Below are positions 31,346 through 42,465 of a stretch of 64,000 nucleotides of DNA, one piece after another (position 1 is the stretch's first letter; each line of letters starts with the position of its first letter). Under the pieces are notes generated by a model. The model searched no databases, was not told the origin of the DNA, and saw only the letters and a program-made list of their open reading frames with translations. The DNA comes from Udeniomyces pyricola (lineage: Eukaryota; Basidiomycota; Tremellomycetes; Cystofilobasidiales; Mrakiaceae): the NCBI GenBank assembly GCA_039545295.1, contig BCIK01000008.1, forward strand, positions 1-64,000, read 5' to 3'. The translations under genes and the position numbers were made by a program.

Positions 31346-33889
31346 CTACTCCTCGTCTCCGCTCTTGGCCTCCTCCTCTTCTCCCTCCTCGGTGGCATTG
31401 AAAGCATCGGCCGGGACCGAGTAGAGGCGAACAATCGCCTAGAAAGATCAAGAGTTGTTCGTGATCGTTAGCGTCGGTAGTTGTTGTTGGTTTGCACGAC
31501 CAAGTCGACTCGGATGCCACACGTACCTTGTTCGGGTCCTTGACAAGAACGTAGCGACCCTCGGGCTGCTTAAGACAGAGGTCCACGACCGTTCGAACAA
31601 TTCCCCATCCGTTCGAAAGGGAAAAGTTCATCTGAGCAGCAAAGTCCCGAGGCTTGTAGCTCTGAGTACCGAGGATGACGTGTCGGGTGTGGTCCTTGGC
31701 GCTCGATCGAGCAATGTAACTACAAAACGGACAAGTGATCAAAGGTCGAGAAAAAAAAACGAGATTCGCATGAGGAACTTTAGGCTTTAGGCGTCAACTC
31801 ATTACCGCCGAGGTCTACCACGCTATGATACTGACCCCATCTTCATGATTTCGGCTCCGGCAAGGATGGACTGAACGGCCCATCGGGCAAGCTTGGCCGA
31901 GTTGTTCTTCATTTCCTGTGCGGCAATGGCTCCTCGTTGGGCGTCGAGCTTCTTGCTCCAGTCGACGGCCGGGATACCACCGCTGCTAGCGCCAGTGGGC
32001 CCGTTGAGCAGCGACTTAACCGTGACAAAAGTGTCGGGATCCTTGCTACCCTTCTCGGCCTTGATGACCGAGTCAACCTCAGTCCTGACGACAAGGCTGA
32101 CGGGGGTCTCGTCGCTCGAAGTCGAGAGGTCGAACTTTCGGTATCGGTAACCGCACGAGGCCAAGGGGTCAGTCTCCTCTCCAGGTGAGTAGAACGGGTT
32201 CGGGTTGCCCAGGTTGAGCTTGGCAGACTTTTTGGTGGAGGCCTCGGCATCCGCAACGACCTGGCAGGCAAAGTTGGCGTTGACGTAAGTAGCCTCAAGC
32301 GAAAGCGATCCGGCCGAATTGTGCGTGTCGTTCTCGGAAGTCTCGGGAGGAGGATCTGAAGCGTTTTCGTTGACAGTGATGTAGTCTTTGAAACGAGAAA
32401 AGTACAGAACAAGGTGGATTTTGCACCGACAGACACCGTCAGCCATGCATTGAACGCCACACGCCGAAAGAATCAGGAGCCTAGCTCGGTCTGGTCACTA
32501 ACCGAAAGCACCACCCTCTCGCTTGTCAAGGAACAGTTTGTCGCCCTCTCGAACCATGACAATGTCCCAAGAGTTGACTGACCGCGGCGCACACATGAGG
32601 ATGGAAAGGATAGCATCGGTCGTGTAGATAGTGGCAGTGTCCTTGGCGGCAAGTTCCTGGATGACGGGGTCTTCGGAAGTGGTAGGCTAAAGAGCACGTA
32701 GGAAGAAAAAGAAAAAGGAATAAAGGATGAAAGATGAAATATTAGTCCGAACCGCCAAGAACAGGACGTCACGGCGGAGGTCACCGGAAAAGGGGGGGGA
32801 TGAAACAAGCGGTCGCCAAATTAGAACTACGTACGTTGTACTTGGTGCGGTCGATGGTTTGGAGAGGGATGGACGTTTTGGTGTTGACTCGGTCGTAACT
32901 CTTCTCGTATGCGTAGATGGTTCCATAAGAGGAGCTGAGGACGGATACATATCAGAAGGGAGAGATGTCAGCTCTCGACCCGATGGACCAATCATGGAAT
33001 GCAAAGAAGTCAACTGACAGGGTCTCAGGCTCATCGACGTTGAGCTGAAGCTTGGCAAGCCTCGAGAACTCGATCTCCTCAAGGACCGACCACTCGGGGT
33101 TGATGGCGACGGACGACTCTCGAGTTCGCTGGTTCTGTGACAAGCCAAAGATGACAGTAAAAATCCGGGAGGAGAAAGGAGGAAAAGAAGAAACTGTCAT
33201 GAGCTCGATCGTTCTCCCTGAAAGATGACACGATCATTCCGACAGGAACTTGTCCCGTAGCGCAAAGTTCTGACCTGATTCCAGTTGTTCCAGCCACCTC
33301 GACCACCGTTTCCTCCACCTCGACCACCCCTGAAAGCTCCCCGCTGCCCAGACCTGGCATTGGCAGCACCTCCCCTGGCACCGGCGCCTCCTGCCCTAGC
33401 ACCTCCTCGGGCGGCGCTCTTGATGAGGCCGCCTCCGCCTCGGGGCTTGATGCCGGCACCGCTTTGGTTGTTGACAAGGGAGAAGCTCTTTTCGTCCTCA
33501 TCGTGAATGTAGCCGAAAGCGTTGTTGGCGGGACCACCCGGAGCGGCATCCCGTCGGGCGGATCGCGCGTTGGTGGTAGGTCGGGAGGGACCCTGGGCCG
33601 TCGCTGGCGCGTCGTACCACTCGGCAATTCGGTCAATCTTGTCTGACTTGTTGTAGTGAGCGTAAGGAATGCTAAGCAGGTTGCAGGTAGAAGCGAGAGA
33701 GACGATACAAGAGCGTCAGACGATGCGAATATGCGGGCGGGACTAGAGAACATGGCAATTGGAGCGAGGGAGTAGTTGAATGGGAAGGGTTTAGCGGTGG
33801 ACGCACTCCTTGAACGCGGGAGGAAGATGAGAACCGGTAGGGCCCCATCCGGACTCGTTGTCGGTGATATCGGGAAGGACAAAGTCCAT
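31346..33889 (-). CDS. Translation initiation factor eIF3 subunit D
   Basis: This subunit of the eIF3 complex can bind the mRNA cap in an alternative initiation route. The start at 33889 gives [20 protein letters not shown] Gly/Arg-rich linker lies at about 33280-33450, as in other eIF3d proteins. Then come [20 protein letters not shown] and [19 protein letters not shown] at the start of the cap-binding domain. The C-terminal part includes the stretch from [18 protein letters not shown] to [20 protein letters not shown], then [12 protein letters not shown]. The acidic tail [14 protein letters not shown] ends at 31346. Several short introns interrupt it. The match to human eIF3d is clear along the C-terminal half. 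It is divergent from TRAPPC5 (about 570 nt). Confidence 0.92.
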
Positions 33890-34461
33890 GAGGAAGAATG
33901 AGGTGGAAGGGGGAGGGGAGGGGGGGGGGGGAGTGGGTGGGTCGAGGGTCGAGGTCGGGCAGGAAGAGGCGACGAAGACTGTCGCGAAAAAGACAAAGGA
34001 GCGTGCTTCTTGCCTGCCAATCAAAGTGAAAGCGCGGCCGGCTTTGGCTTTTAGTATGCTTTAGCGCTTTGGCTCTGGCGCTTCGGCGCTTTGGCTTTGG
34101 CTCTGGCTCGACGGCTGAGTCTGCTTATGAGCTGCTGTACTGGCTCATGCTAGCTGGCTGATCTCTCAGCCTTGTCAGTTTACATGCTGTTACTAGAATG
34201 AATCATACATACACGGTGAGACGTATTACCCTAGTAGTTCAAGTACACCCATAGGAGTAGCCACTAGAACATACGCGCGACCCGTTACGTACGTTATACA
34301 CCATCACTAGCGCAGTTGTATAACATGTATATATATCATATGCACATGAGCACATAAACCCACACGTACAATGTACTTGTACATACACACCACACCTCTC
34401 ATCATACACTTAACCAGCACCCATCCCCATCGACGACTATCAACCATCAACCATTCACACC
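33890..34461. other. Divergent promoter between eIF3d and TRAPPC5
   Basis: A run of 12 G (33920-33931) stands just upstream of the eIF3d start. Imperfect repeats of CTTTGGCT/GCGCTT units occupy about 34045-34112. AT-rich, TATA-like sequence lies near 34325-34340. No gene was seen. Confidence 0.5.
33920..33931 (+). repeat. Poly-G run of 12 upstream of eIF3d
   Basis: A pure run of 12 G within a longer purine tract (about 33900-33955). It reads as poly-C in the eIF3d leader just before its start codon. Confidence 0.85.
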
Positions 34462-35761
34462 ATGGCCTCACGATTATCCCTTCTCTCCAGCAAGTACATC
34501 GAGTCATCCCACCCCACCAGCCTTCATCTGTCCAATCTTATGTGTGCTTACTTCCCCACTCCTCATCTGCCGGCCTGCCGGCCTGCCTGCCTGCTCCCCC
34601 TGCTCATTCCTGTCCGCAGACGCCTCACCTTCTTCCCCGGCCTCAAGTCATCGCCAGTCTCTATCTTCCGCCACACCTTCAGCCTCGTACGCTGGCACTC
34701 CTATCGGCAAACCATCTCCTTCCCATTCCATCCTCGAAAGGCCGTCAGTCTCTACATCCTTCATCGTTCACTCGCGACGGCCCTCGGAGATGGACGCACC
34801 TTCACTCACAAGCTTGCTCACCCATCCGTGTCCCTCCGCAGGTACAACAAGACCCTTCGCTCGGAAATCTCCCTCTCATCATATGCCTTTCTCATCTCCC
34901 AGGTTATCTCCTATTGCCAGTCAAGAGTTGACAGCATAGCTGAACTCGAGGCGAGGTACGCTTCTCACTTCAACAAGCATCTTGCCTCGCGAACAATCCA
35001 AACAGGCTCTGATGGACCTTCCCCCGTTCAACTCGTCCTACGTTGCCAGACTTTCATCACTCGGGCATCATGTCGGCATCAGGCTGCTTTCTCTATTACT
35101 CTTGCGCAGTATATACGGCAATGCGAGTGCTCTCAAGGTCGGTGTCGCTCTGAAGGGCCTGTCGCTTGGTGTTTCGCTTTGTCCGACCCTGACCGAGTAC
35201 CCGTCCTTCCAACCATCACAGGATCCAAAAAAGGAGTCGCGTCTTATCCCCTGTCTCCAATTTATTCATACCCAAGTCTATCGAGCCGCCTTTGGCCGTC
35301 CAGCGGATGGACTCGAAAAGTCATTCGGTGGCGAAGATGAATGTCAGTCACGTCCTCTCGTCAGGAGAGACCTCTTGTCTAAGACCCTCGCTAGCTCACG
35401 CCTGTGTGCCTTGGATCTCTACAGATATGATCGCCATGAATGTGCCCCCTTTGACTCAGCACGTTTCGATTCCCAAAGACATGTCGTCCCTGTCGTGCGA
35501 GGCGTTTACCGCTGGCCTCGTCGAAGGAGTGTTAGATGGGCTAGACTTTGTGAGCTCATTTCTTTCATTCTGTCTGGCTGAGGACATATATAAGCTAACA
35601 CCCCCCCCCCCACCCTTACACCTTGATTATTTTCTATGCAGCCGGCCAAGGTGACAGCCCACTCCGTGCCGATAGAAGGATTCCCCCAGCGGTCTGTCGT
35701 CCTGATCAAACTGTCGGGATCGGTTATGAAGAGAGAGGAGGCCCTTGCATTGGCCAAATAA
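34462..35761 (+). CDS. TRS31: TRAPP complex subunit TRAPPC5 / Trs31
   Basis: This is a Bet3-fold subunit shared by TRAPP complexes, which activate Rab GTPases in ER-Golgi traffic. After a Ser-rich N-terminal part the conserved core begins with HSILERP, spliced to YNKTLRSEISLSSYAFLISQ. VISYCQSRVDSIAELEAR is joined by an intron to LSSLGHHVGIRLLSLLLLR, then ESRLIPCLQFIHTQVYRAAF, GRPADGLEKSFGGEDE, MNVPPLTQHVSIPKDMSSLS, and SCEAFTAGLVEGVLDGLDF. The last exon gives AKVTAHSVPIEGFPQRSVVL and ends KREEALAK at 35761. All are typical of TRAPPC5. One intron has a run of 11 C (35601-35611) near its 3' end. It is convergent with CBP80, only about 100 nt between stops. Confidence 0.92.
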
Positions 35762-35861
35762 GTCTTGGACAGGCGATACATGCTTTCTTCTCCTTCCTCT
35801 CTTGTCTCTTGATCAAACGTAGACATAGCTTTACGCCTCTGGCGTGAATTCCAAAGTCATA

Positions 35862-38800
35862 CTAATCGCTCGTTCCGGCGACCTCGAGCACACCATCCCA
35901 AACGCCCCGGACGAGCTTGGCCGCCCTCTCCTCCATGGATCCTTCCGTTGGTGTGCTAAGGGTCGAGAACACGACTGTATCAATGGTGGAGGTGTACGTG
36001 CGCAGGTGATGAAGGTACTTTGGTGACGAAAATGAGGAAGCGATCAAAGCGGACAGTTTCGATAGGTTGCACGTCAGCCTAAAACGTAATCTTGTTGGCA
36101 TCGGTCGTTCCTGCACATGTATCACTCACCAGTCGGCAAAATTCCCTCCACCAACCCCAAAGACTCCAAACCAGCCAGTCTTCAGCGTCCCAGGTGTCCT
36201 TAGCGTCCCAACCTCCCTTTCGCAGCAGACCAGTAAGACCAGATTTCGCTCCAGTCGTCAAGGCCGGCGAGTTGAGGTTTGGGAGCAAGCATTCGACGAA
36301 GTTGGAAACAGCAGCGACGAGCACTGCCTTCTGAATTTGCTGTAGCGAGGCCAAGGCGGTCAAAGCGGAGGTAAGCGAGTTCGAAGGTCCATCTAGAGAT
36401 ATGACAAAGAAATGTAGAAGAAACATGACAAAACACCATGCCGACCAAGTCACGATTTGTGAAAAGACAGATCAGTAGGTTTTTGATAGAGGGGTAACCA
36501 AGTAACTCATGACTCCACTCACCAATCAAGTCGGCATCAAGTTCCATTGCCGGTCCATCGCCACCCTCGCTGTCGGCCATAGCGGCTCGTCGGCCGCCTC
36601 GCTTCTCCTCCTCTTCAGCTTCGAGGGCCACGATTTTGCGTCGGACGCCGACGACTCTTCCATTGACCTTGTCGACACCCATTCTCAAAACATCCCACTT
36701 CTGACCGGCCATCCACTGCTCGGCCATCTTCTCCCGATCGCTGTTGTCATCTTCCTCGAAGACCCATCGGACCACGTCCTCGCCACCGAGGATGCCGTAT
36801 TGCATGAGCTTGTCGCCGATGATGACCCTCATCTGACCACTCTCGCGCCAAAAGCTACCAACGTTGCGAAGGATATCCATGCGCTCGGTCGTATTGGATG
36901 CAATCTCTCGCAAGAGAGGAAGGTACCGTTCAGTCGCATTAAGGAAATGAGAGAATGATCGGGCACCGATGAAGAGAAGCGTCTGGGTAGCGATCGATCG
37001 AGTCAGATACGTCAACGGCTGGCCAGCTGGCTGGAGGGGGAAGCCCGAGAGGCTGTCGAGGATGACGTTGGGAGCCGCCTTGGACCGGAACAATGTTTGA
37101 AGCGTTGCGGCAGTGTTGTAGTGTTCGTTGGCTGATAAGAGATGAACAAGGATGTGTGAAGGTGAGTCGGTCAAGTCTTCGACCAGGTCGTAGAGGAGAG
37201 AAGGTGAGAGAATCGACATACCAGGATCCTCATAAGGATAGTACGGTGCTTCGGCGTCTTCTGCCATGATGCCAGCAGCGGGATCGCGCATCGGTTCGGG
37301 CAGTGTGCCCTTGACCCGATCGTGGTAGGAGAGTCGAATCTCGAGTTCGACAACTCTTCGGATGAACGAGACCTTGGGGTGGAGTCGGCCAAGGTTGAGG
37401 TCGGGAACCCTATAGATAGGGAGAAGAGTCCCCGCGTGAGGAAAGCCATTGAATTCGCATGTTAGAAAAAAGGGCGAAAGCCAACACGCGCCTAGACCGG
37501 TTGAAACGATGGTGTACATAATGCAAAACAAGAATAGGCCGTACCAGTCCTTCCAAAGCCACTGATACGAGAAGTTGCTCAAGTGCAAACTCAACCAATC
37601 AGCCGTTCGACGCGTGCACTCGACGTCCATGCCCTGATCGAGAGCGGCGTAGAGTCGTCTCGCACACTTGCCAACAGGAGGCGCGACCGTACCGGGACTA
37701 AGCTTGCAGAGTTCGGTCAGGAGGCTCGTGTAATAAACGGTCTTGTATTGAGGCGTTGGAAGAAGGATGATGGTCGAGAGAACCGACGAGACAATGAGTG
37801 ACTCGAGCGACCACGTGGGAACGGGAGCGTCCGGGTCGACCGCTGGCGGTAGCTGAACATTAGGGGGCGGCTTGAAGGTACCAGATTCAAACCAATTCGG
37901 GAATTCAAGCAGTAGACGGGCACACTCCTTGCGATTGATCTCGAAGATGGAGATAACATCGTGAGTGAGTTGACGGAGGATCCAACCGGAGGGTGTCGAA
38001 GCGGAAGGGACAATCTGCAAATCGTGATAGAATCAGTGCACAAGTACGCAATGACGAAGTCCTTTGATGACACGTATTGGGCAGAATTTACTTACATCGT
38101 CTTCGAACAGCTCGAGCTCACACGTCACCCAGCCTTCCGTCTTAGTCTCGCTTGTCCCGTGCCTGTCGGACGCCTCAACCAACTCCGGCGGAACCATGAC
38201 GAGAGGCAGCTCATAAGGTCCCAGAGGATCTGGAGTAGGCTCTGGAAAGAGGAGGTGAGGGCGTGGCAAGAACTTGGGTGGGGCATAATCGTTGGAGCTG
38301 AGGTCTCGAAGCGCGTTGTGAAGATGGATCAGAATCTGTGGGGTGCGTATACAGGAGGAGGGACGGGTGAGGACAGGTGGGGCGTTCATTAGCTTGAACA
38401 GTTTTGACAAAGGGGACAGCATTGGTAAAGGAAAGATAGATTCAACGTACGTCGTCCTCTTCAGGCATCTCGACCGTAGGCGACACTCTTCCACCAAACG
38501 GCGACACGAGGTCGCGGCGGGATTGTCGCGTCATGACGTAAACCTCGATGGCCGCAAGCATAGCATCGACCGCCTCGGCATCGTGTTTCTTCATCTGCTC
38601 TCCACCCTGGTTGTGGAGGTAGTCCATGTCAGTCGGATAGATAAGAGAAGGGGGGGATGAAGTTACTGAATACAGAGAGGAGAGAACAGAAACAAACAAC
38701 CTACTCGGATGATACCCTCGCCGACACAGATGACAACTTTCTCGGCACGCGCGGGGCTGACTCCAAGCTCGTCCACGACCGCAAGGAAGCTCTGTAGTAA

Positions 38801-39865
38801 GGCAAGAAGTGACTTCGCAGAAACGACTGATACGATCGTAAGGTGGGCAAAAAAGTGGATCTACAAGAGACAAAGACGAGAGAGTTAGCTCAGACGAGAG
38901 AACCAACAGAGAATGCCCGGCCGTTCGAAGTTAGGGAAGGCTTCATTATTTACCATGAGTCGAGTTTCTCTCCACTTCCTGTCATCAACCCAGTTTCGGA
39001 AGCCTTTGACGAGATCCTCGAGAACAGTACGCCCGATGGGTGGCTTGACCTCCTCCGGTTTGGGCTCAACCGTCTCCTGAGGCTCGATGTTGGACGGATG
39101 CTCGGTCGGAGGATTGGACAGGAGCGAGATGAGAGTCGCGTAGTAGGACATCTTGTATGGCTGTTCAGTGATACTAAGTGGTGAAAAGTTTAGTATGATA
39201 TAGCCAAGTGTCGACATCCCTATCTTATTGAACATCGGAACAGATGAATAGGACAGGTACGAGAAAATATGGGAAAGGTAAGAAGAAGTGATAGGCTCAC
39301 CCGGTCCTGAATCCCTCAAGAATCGCGCCTGTACACGCCGAGAAGTGGTACTCAATCATCTTGACGAGACGAGGAAGGTCGTGGATTGCGTCGAACTCCT
39401 AGAAGAAGACGCGCACATACGAGATTAGCCGACAGGATGACAATGACGATGATGAACGACAGACATGTGAGAAGGAGCCCAAAAGGCACTGACAAGGCCG
39501 TCGCCGATCCGGAGGATCTGCTTCTTCATCTTTTCGGCGGCCGATTCGGGACCGGGTTGCTGATCTCGACCTCGCCGAACGTTATCATCTAAGCGAAGCG
39601 GATGGAGGTTTCGATGAGTGTCTATGAACGATGAGGTATGTGACAAAGGAGTAATGAGGAAAGCGAACGCACCTTGCATCTGAGTTGGAGGTCGCCTTGG
39701 GCCTCTGTCATTTGTGGGGGGGGGGGGGGTTGAGGGGACGCGAAAGCAATGAGTTAGGAGATAAGTTTTTGAGAATGACTACAGAAGAAGACGCCCAGGA
39801 GGGTGAGAACTGTACCGGTAGCCACCGCCTGCGGCACCGCCGTGATGATTGGAATGATAGGACAT
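35862..39865 (-). CDS. CBC1: Nuclear cap-binding complex large subunit CBP80 (NCBP1)
   Basis: With CBP20 this protein binds the cap of new transcripts in the nucleus and supports splicing, export and decay choices. Exon 1 at 39865 is short (MSYHSNHHGGAAGGGYR). The MIF4G region has FDAIHDLPRLVKMIEYHFSA and QSFLAVVDELGVSPARAEKV, followed by VVICVGEGIIR. The second part reads WILRQLTHDVISIFEINRKE, CARLLLEFPNWFESGTFKPP, LSNFSYQWLWKDWYGLF, then RYLPLLREIASNTTERMDIL and GDKLMQYGILGGEDVVRWVF. These match CBP80 repeats. The last exon ends AKLVRGVWDGVLEVAGTSD at 35862. The first intron has a run of 14 G (39716-39729). Many short introns are present; the product is roughly 850-900 residues, slightly longer than human NCBP1 (790). 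Confidence 0.9.
39716..39729 (+). repeat. Poly-G run of 14 in the first CBP80 intron
   Basis: A pure run of 14 G on the plus strand, so poly-C in the CBP80 pre-mRNA, close to an intron acceptor where a pyrimidine tract would be expected. Confidence 0.85.
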
Positions 39866-40309
39866 GGTGAGGGAAGTTGGAGGTTTGAGAGGATCTGACC
39901 CAACATGTTCGTTCATTCACGAGCCGCAGATGCACAGACTCTCAATTATTGCCATTTGAATGCAACCAATAAACTGTTCCTGTAAACCGCATGATGCATG
40001 ATGAGCTAGTAGCTGAGGGAAACTTCAATTTGCGCCCACGCCCTGTAGCGGAGATAATTTGCTCTTTCCGCTCATATCGACATTTACAGTAATACAAAGT
40101 CATCGTGAGCTGTAAGAGTGCCTCCAGCGTTTGTGACTTTTGTCATCGCGATCGGATGATCATGCAATCACCTGATGATCAATCGACAGAGCCCACACAA
40201 ATTTCATATTTGTTCAATGCACACTGCTATCACACTCATGTCAGTCACCTCTGATCGACTGCAGACAGCTTTAGCTCCCAAACCACATCTTACACCTTCA
40301 TCATCATTA
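39866..40309. other. CBP80 promoter and TAD2 3' region
   Basis: About 440 nt between two minus-strand genes. No gene, RNA or repeat was seen. Confidence 0.4.
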
Positions 40310-41605
40310 TCACGGCGCAGACTCTGGCTCACTCAGCTGCCTTCCCGACATGTTTGCCTCGGTTCCCGCCACAGCTCCTGGCGCTCTACCTCTCCGTTCC
40401 TCTATGTCGTTGCTGGGAGTCGATGGCTGCACATGCGAGGGCACCAGAGGCGAAGGCGTCGGCCCGGATGGTGTCCCTGTGCTCGTATGGTTACTAGAGG
40501 GAGGCACAGACGAAGGCCGACTCGGGATGGGCGAAGATGAAGGGGGTGGGATTTCGTACTTGAGCACCCGAGTCGCCTTCTTACGAGGATTCGGAGCTGG
40601 ATGATAGAAGGGGGTCAAAATCGATGAGTGACTGCAGAGAAATATCCGCGGACTCTACAACAAGCCAAATTGTAGCAAGATAACAAGTGTCCGCACGCAG
40701 TCGTGAGACCAGAGTTGCTTACCATTTGCGTTTTCTGACAACATAGGACGAGTTGAGCAGATCAAGGTAGAAGAGTGAGTATGTTTCCTGCTTACGGTTT
40801 CCGATCGCGAGTCAGCTGATGACAAGGACAGTCACTCACCTGAAAGGTAGAACCGACGAAGCATCATAATGGCTTCCTCCCGGTAGTATCCTCCCCACGC
40901 ACGAAACGGAGCGAATGAGTCCATCTTGGGGCTGACAGAGTACGTTTCCAAGTTGACAAGTCAGCACCCAAGCACATCTCTCTCTTCAAGACCGACTTGA
41001 AGCACTCTATGACACTCACTCATCGTTCACGCCGATGACACTACCACAACCTCCGAATCGGTCGTTGCCGCAACCATAGAAGACGGCACCGATGCCGATT
41101 TGCCGAAGAGCTGACGCACACATAACGCACGGCTCGACTGTCACGTAGAGCGTCACCGATGAAAGAGGAGCAGGGAAGACAGGGAGAATGTGATCGATCG
41201 CCTCAAGTTCGGCATGAAGGGTGGCCTGAGAAGGCGAGCACATAGTCGAGCAAGAGCCAAGAAATGAGCCGGAAGTGCTTTTTGAGTCGGCTGACACCTT
41301 GACCGGTCAGACGAGCAAGCACACTTGACGTACGTTTCTCCATTCGTTGGTTCGGTTCCTCGCCCGCGCAATGGCCTTGCCATCTTTGACGAAGACACAT
41401 CCGACGGGAACCTCATTGGCGTTGAGAGCTTCCTCGGCCTGACGAAGAGAAGACGCGATTGTCAGAACTTGTGTAGCTGGCTGAGGAGCATGGACCGCGA
41501 CGATTGGAGCAACTGACGGACCATGATGAGGGCTTCACGCATCCAGGCACGATCCATTGGATCTTGCTGATCGGGCGGAACATAGACAGCTTGGTTGGTC
41601 GCCAT
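40310..41605 (-). CDS. TAD2: tRNA-specific adenosine deaminase subunit TAD2 (ADAT2)
   Basis: This is the catalytic subunit of the enzyme that turns A34 of tRNA anticodons into inosine, working with TAD3. The start at 41605 gives [21 protein letters not shown], then [20 protein letters not shown] and NRTNEWRN. The zinc site is visible: [11 protein letters not shown] (HAE, with the catalytic Glu) and [18 protein letters not shown] (PCxxC). [18 protein letters not shown] follows, as in ADAT2. After the deaminase core, [13 protein letters not shown] is typical of fungal TAD2 tails. An extra tail of roughly 85 residues rich in Pro, Ser and Thr follows to the stop at 40310. Introns are short. Confidence 0.92.
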
Positions 41606-42465
41606 TGTGAAATGAAAGGATAGGCGAAGGAAGGAAGAGAGCTGAAAGGGGTGTACGTGAGTTGAGGAGGTAGACAGCGTCGAAGTAGCAGCTGAATCTG
41701 TCTGGGGAAGCGGGAAAGAGGATGTGTATATATAGATATATGTAGAGGAGAGCAGGAGGCGGGCTGGAGTATGCGGAAATGGTAAGGTGAGTACGTGGAT
41801 GGTGCTACGGTTGAAGGTGCAAGGTACTCTTCCCAACTGATTACATGGGCTGAGTCAAGCTGAGTTTGGCCGAGTTATAACCTGGCTCTGCAATCTGGAA
41901 TTCCATTTCCGCGTAGAGACTCTCCAAAATCTCGCTAAGGTTGACGTGAGGTTCATCAATTGAAGAAATCCTGTGCATATCTTGTTTGTCTGGTTTGACC
42001 ATATACTCTCCATGATATCTCTGTCACATTATGAGACTAAGAAAACCAATCAACGAGGGTGAAGTAATGAAGGTTCTGATCTGTTCTGAATCAAGTCGAG
42101 TCCCGCAAGTTCACGAGGCTGACAAGCTGTGCACGCGCTGTACACGCTCGAGCATCATAGAATCGCGTTTTGAATGATTGCCCGGCTGCAATTAGTTCGA
42201 TGTCATGACTCTTTTCTTTTTTTTTCTTTTTTTTTTACTGAGAGGCGTTCTTGGTTACTATCATGATCCCTGCCGGAATCTTCAGCACTCATACTACCAT
42301 GTTGAAGAAGTTATCGAGTACATTTGAGGAAGTCGGTGCGATGATATTTCACGCCACGGGGACGCGCTCACGCGTCACGGTCGACAGCCCCCCTTGCTTC
42401 AAATACATGCTTTACATTCCAGGTCCGCATCCGTCTCGTCCTCGTTCCACTCTTTACCCGCCCTC
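41606..42465. other. Divergent promoter between TAD2 and the GT90 gene
   Basis: About 860 nt without a supported gene. Near the TAD2 start it is rich in purine/pyrimidine runs and has a short TATA alternation near 41728-41742. A T-rich tract broken by single C bases lies at about 42211-42236. Confidence 0.4.

Noticed and set aside
33079..34020. Minus-strand frame of 313 residues overlapping eIF3d
   Set aside because: It is another frame of eIF3d exons and introns; the residues are low-complexity and the true eIF3d frame accounts for the region.
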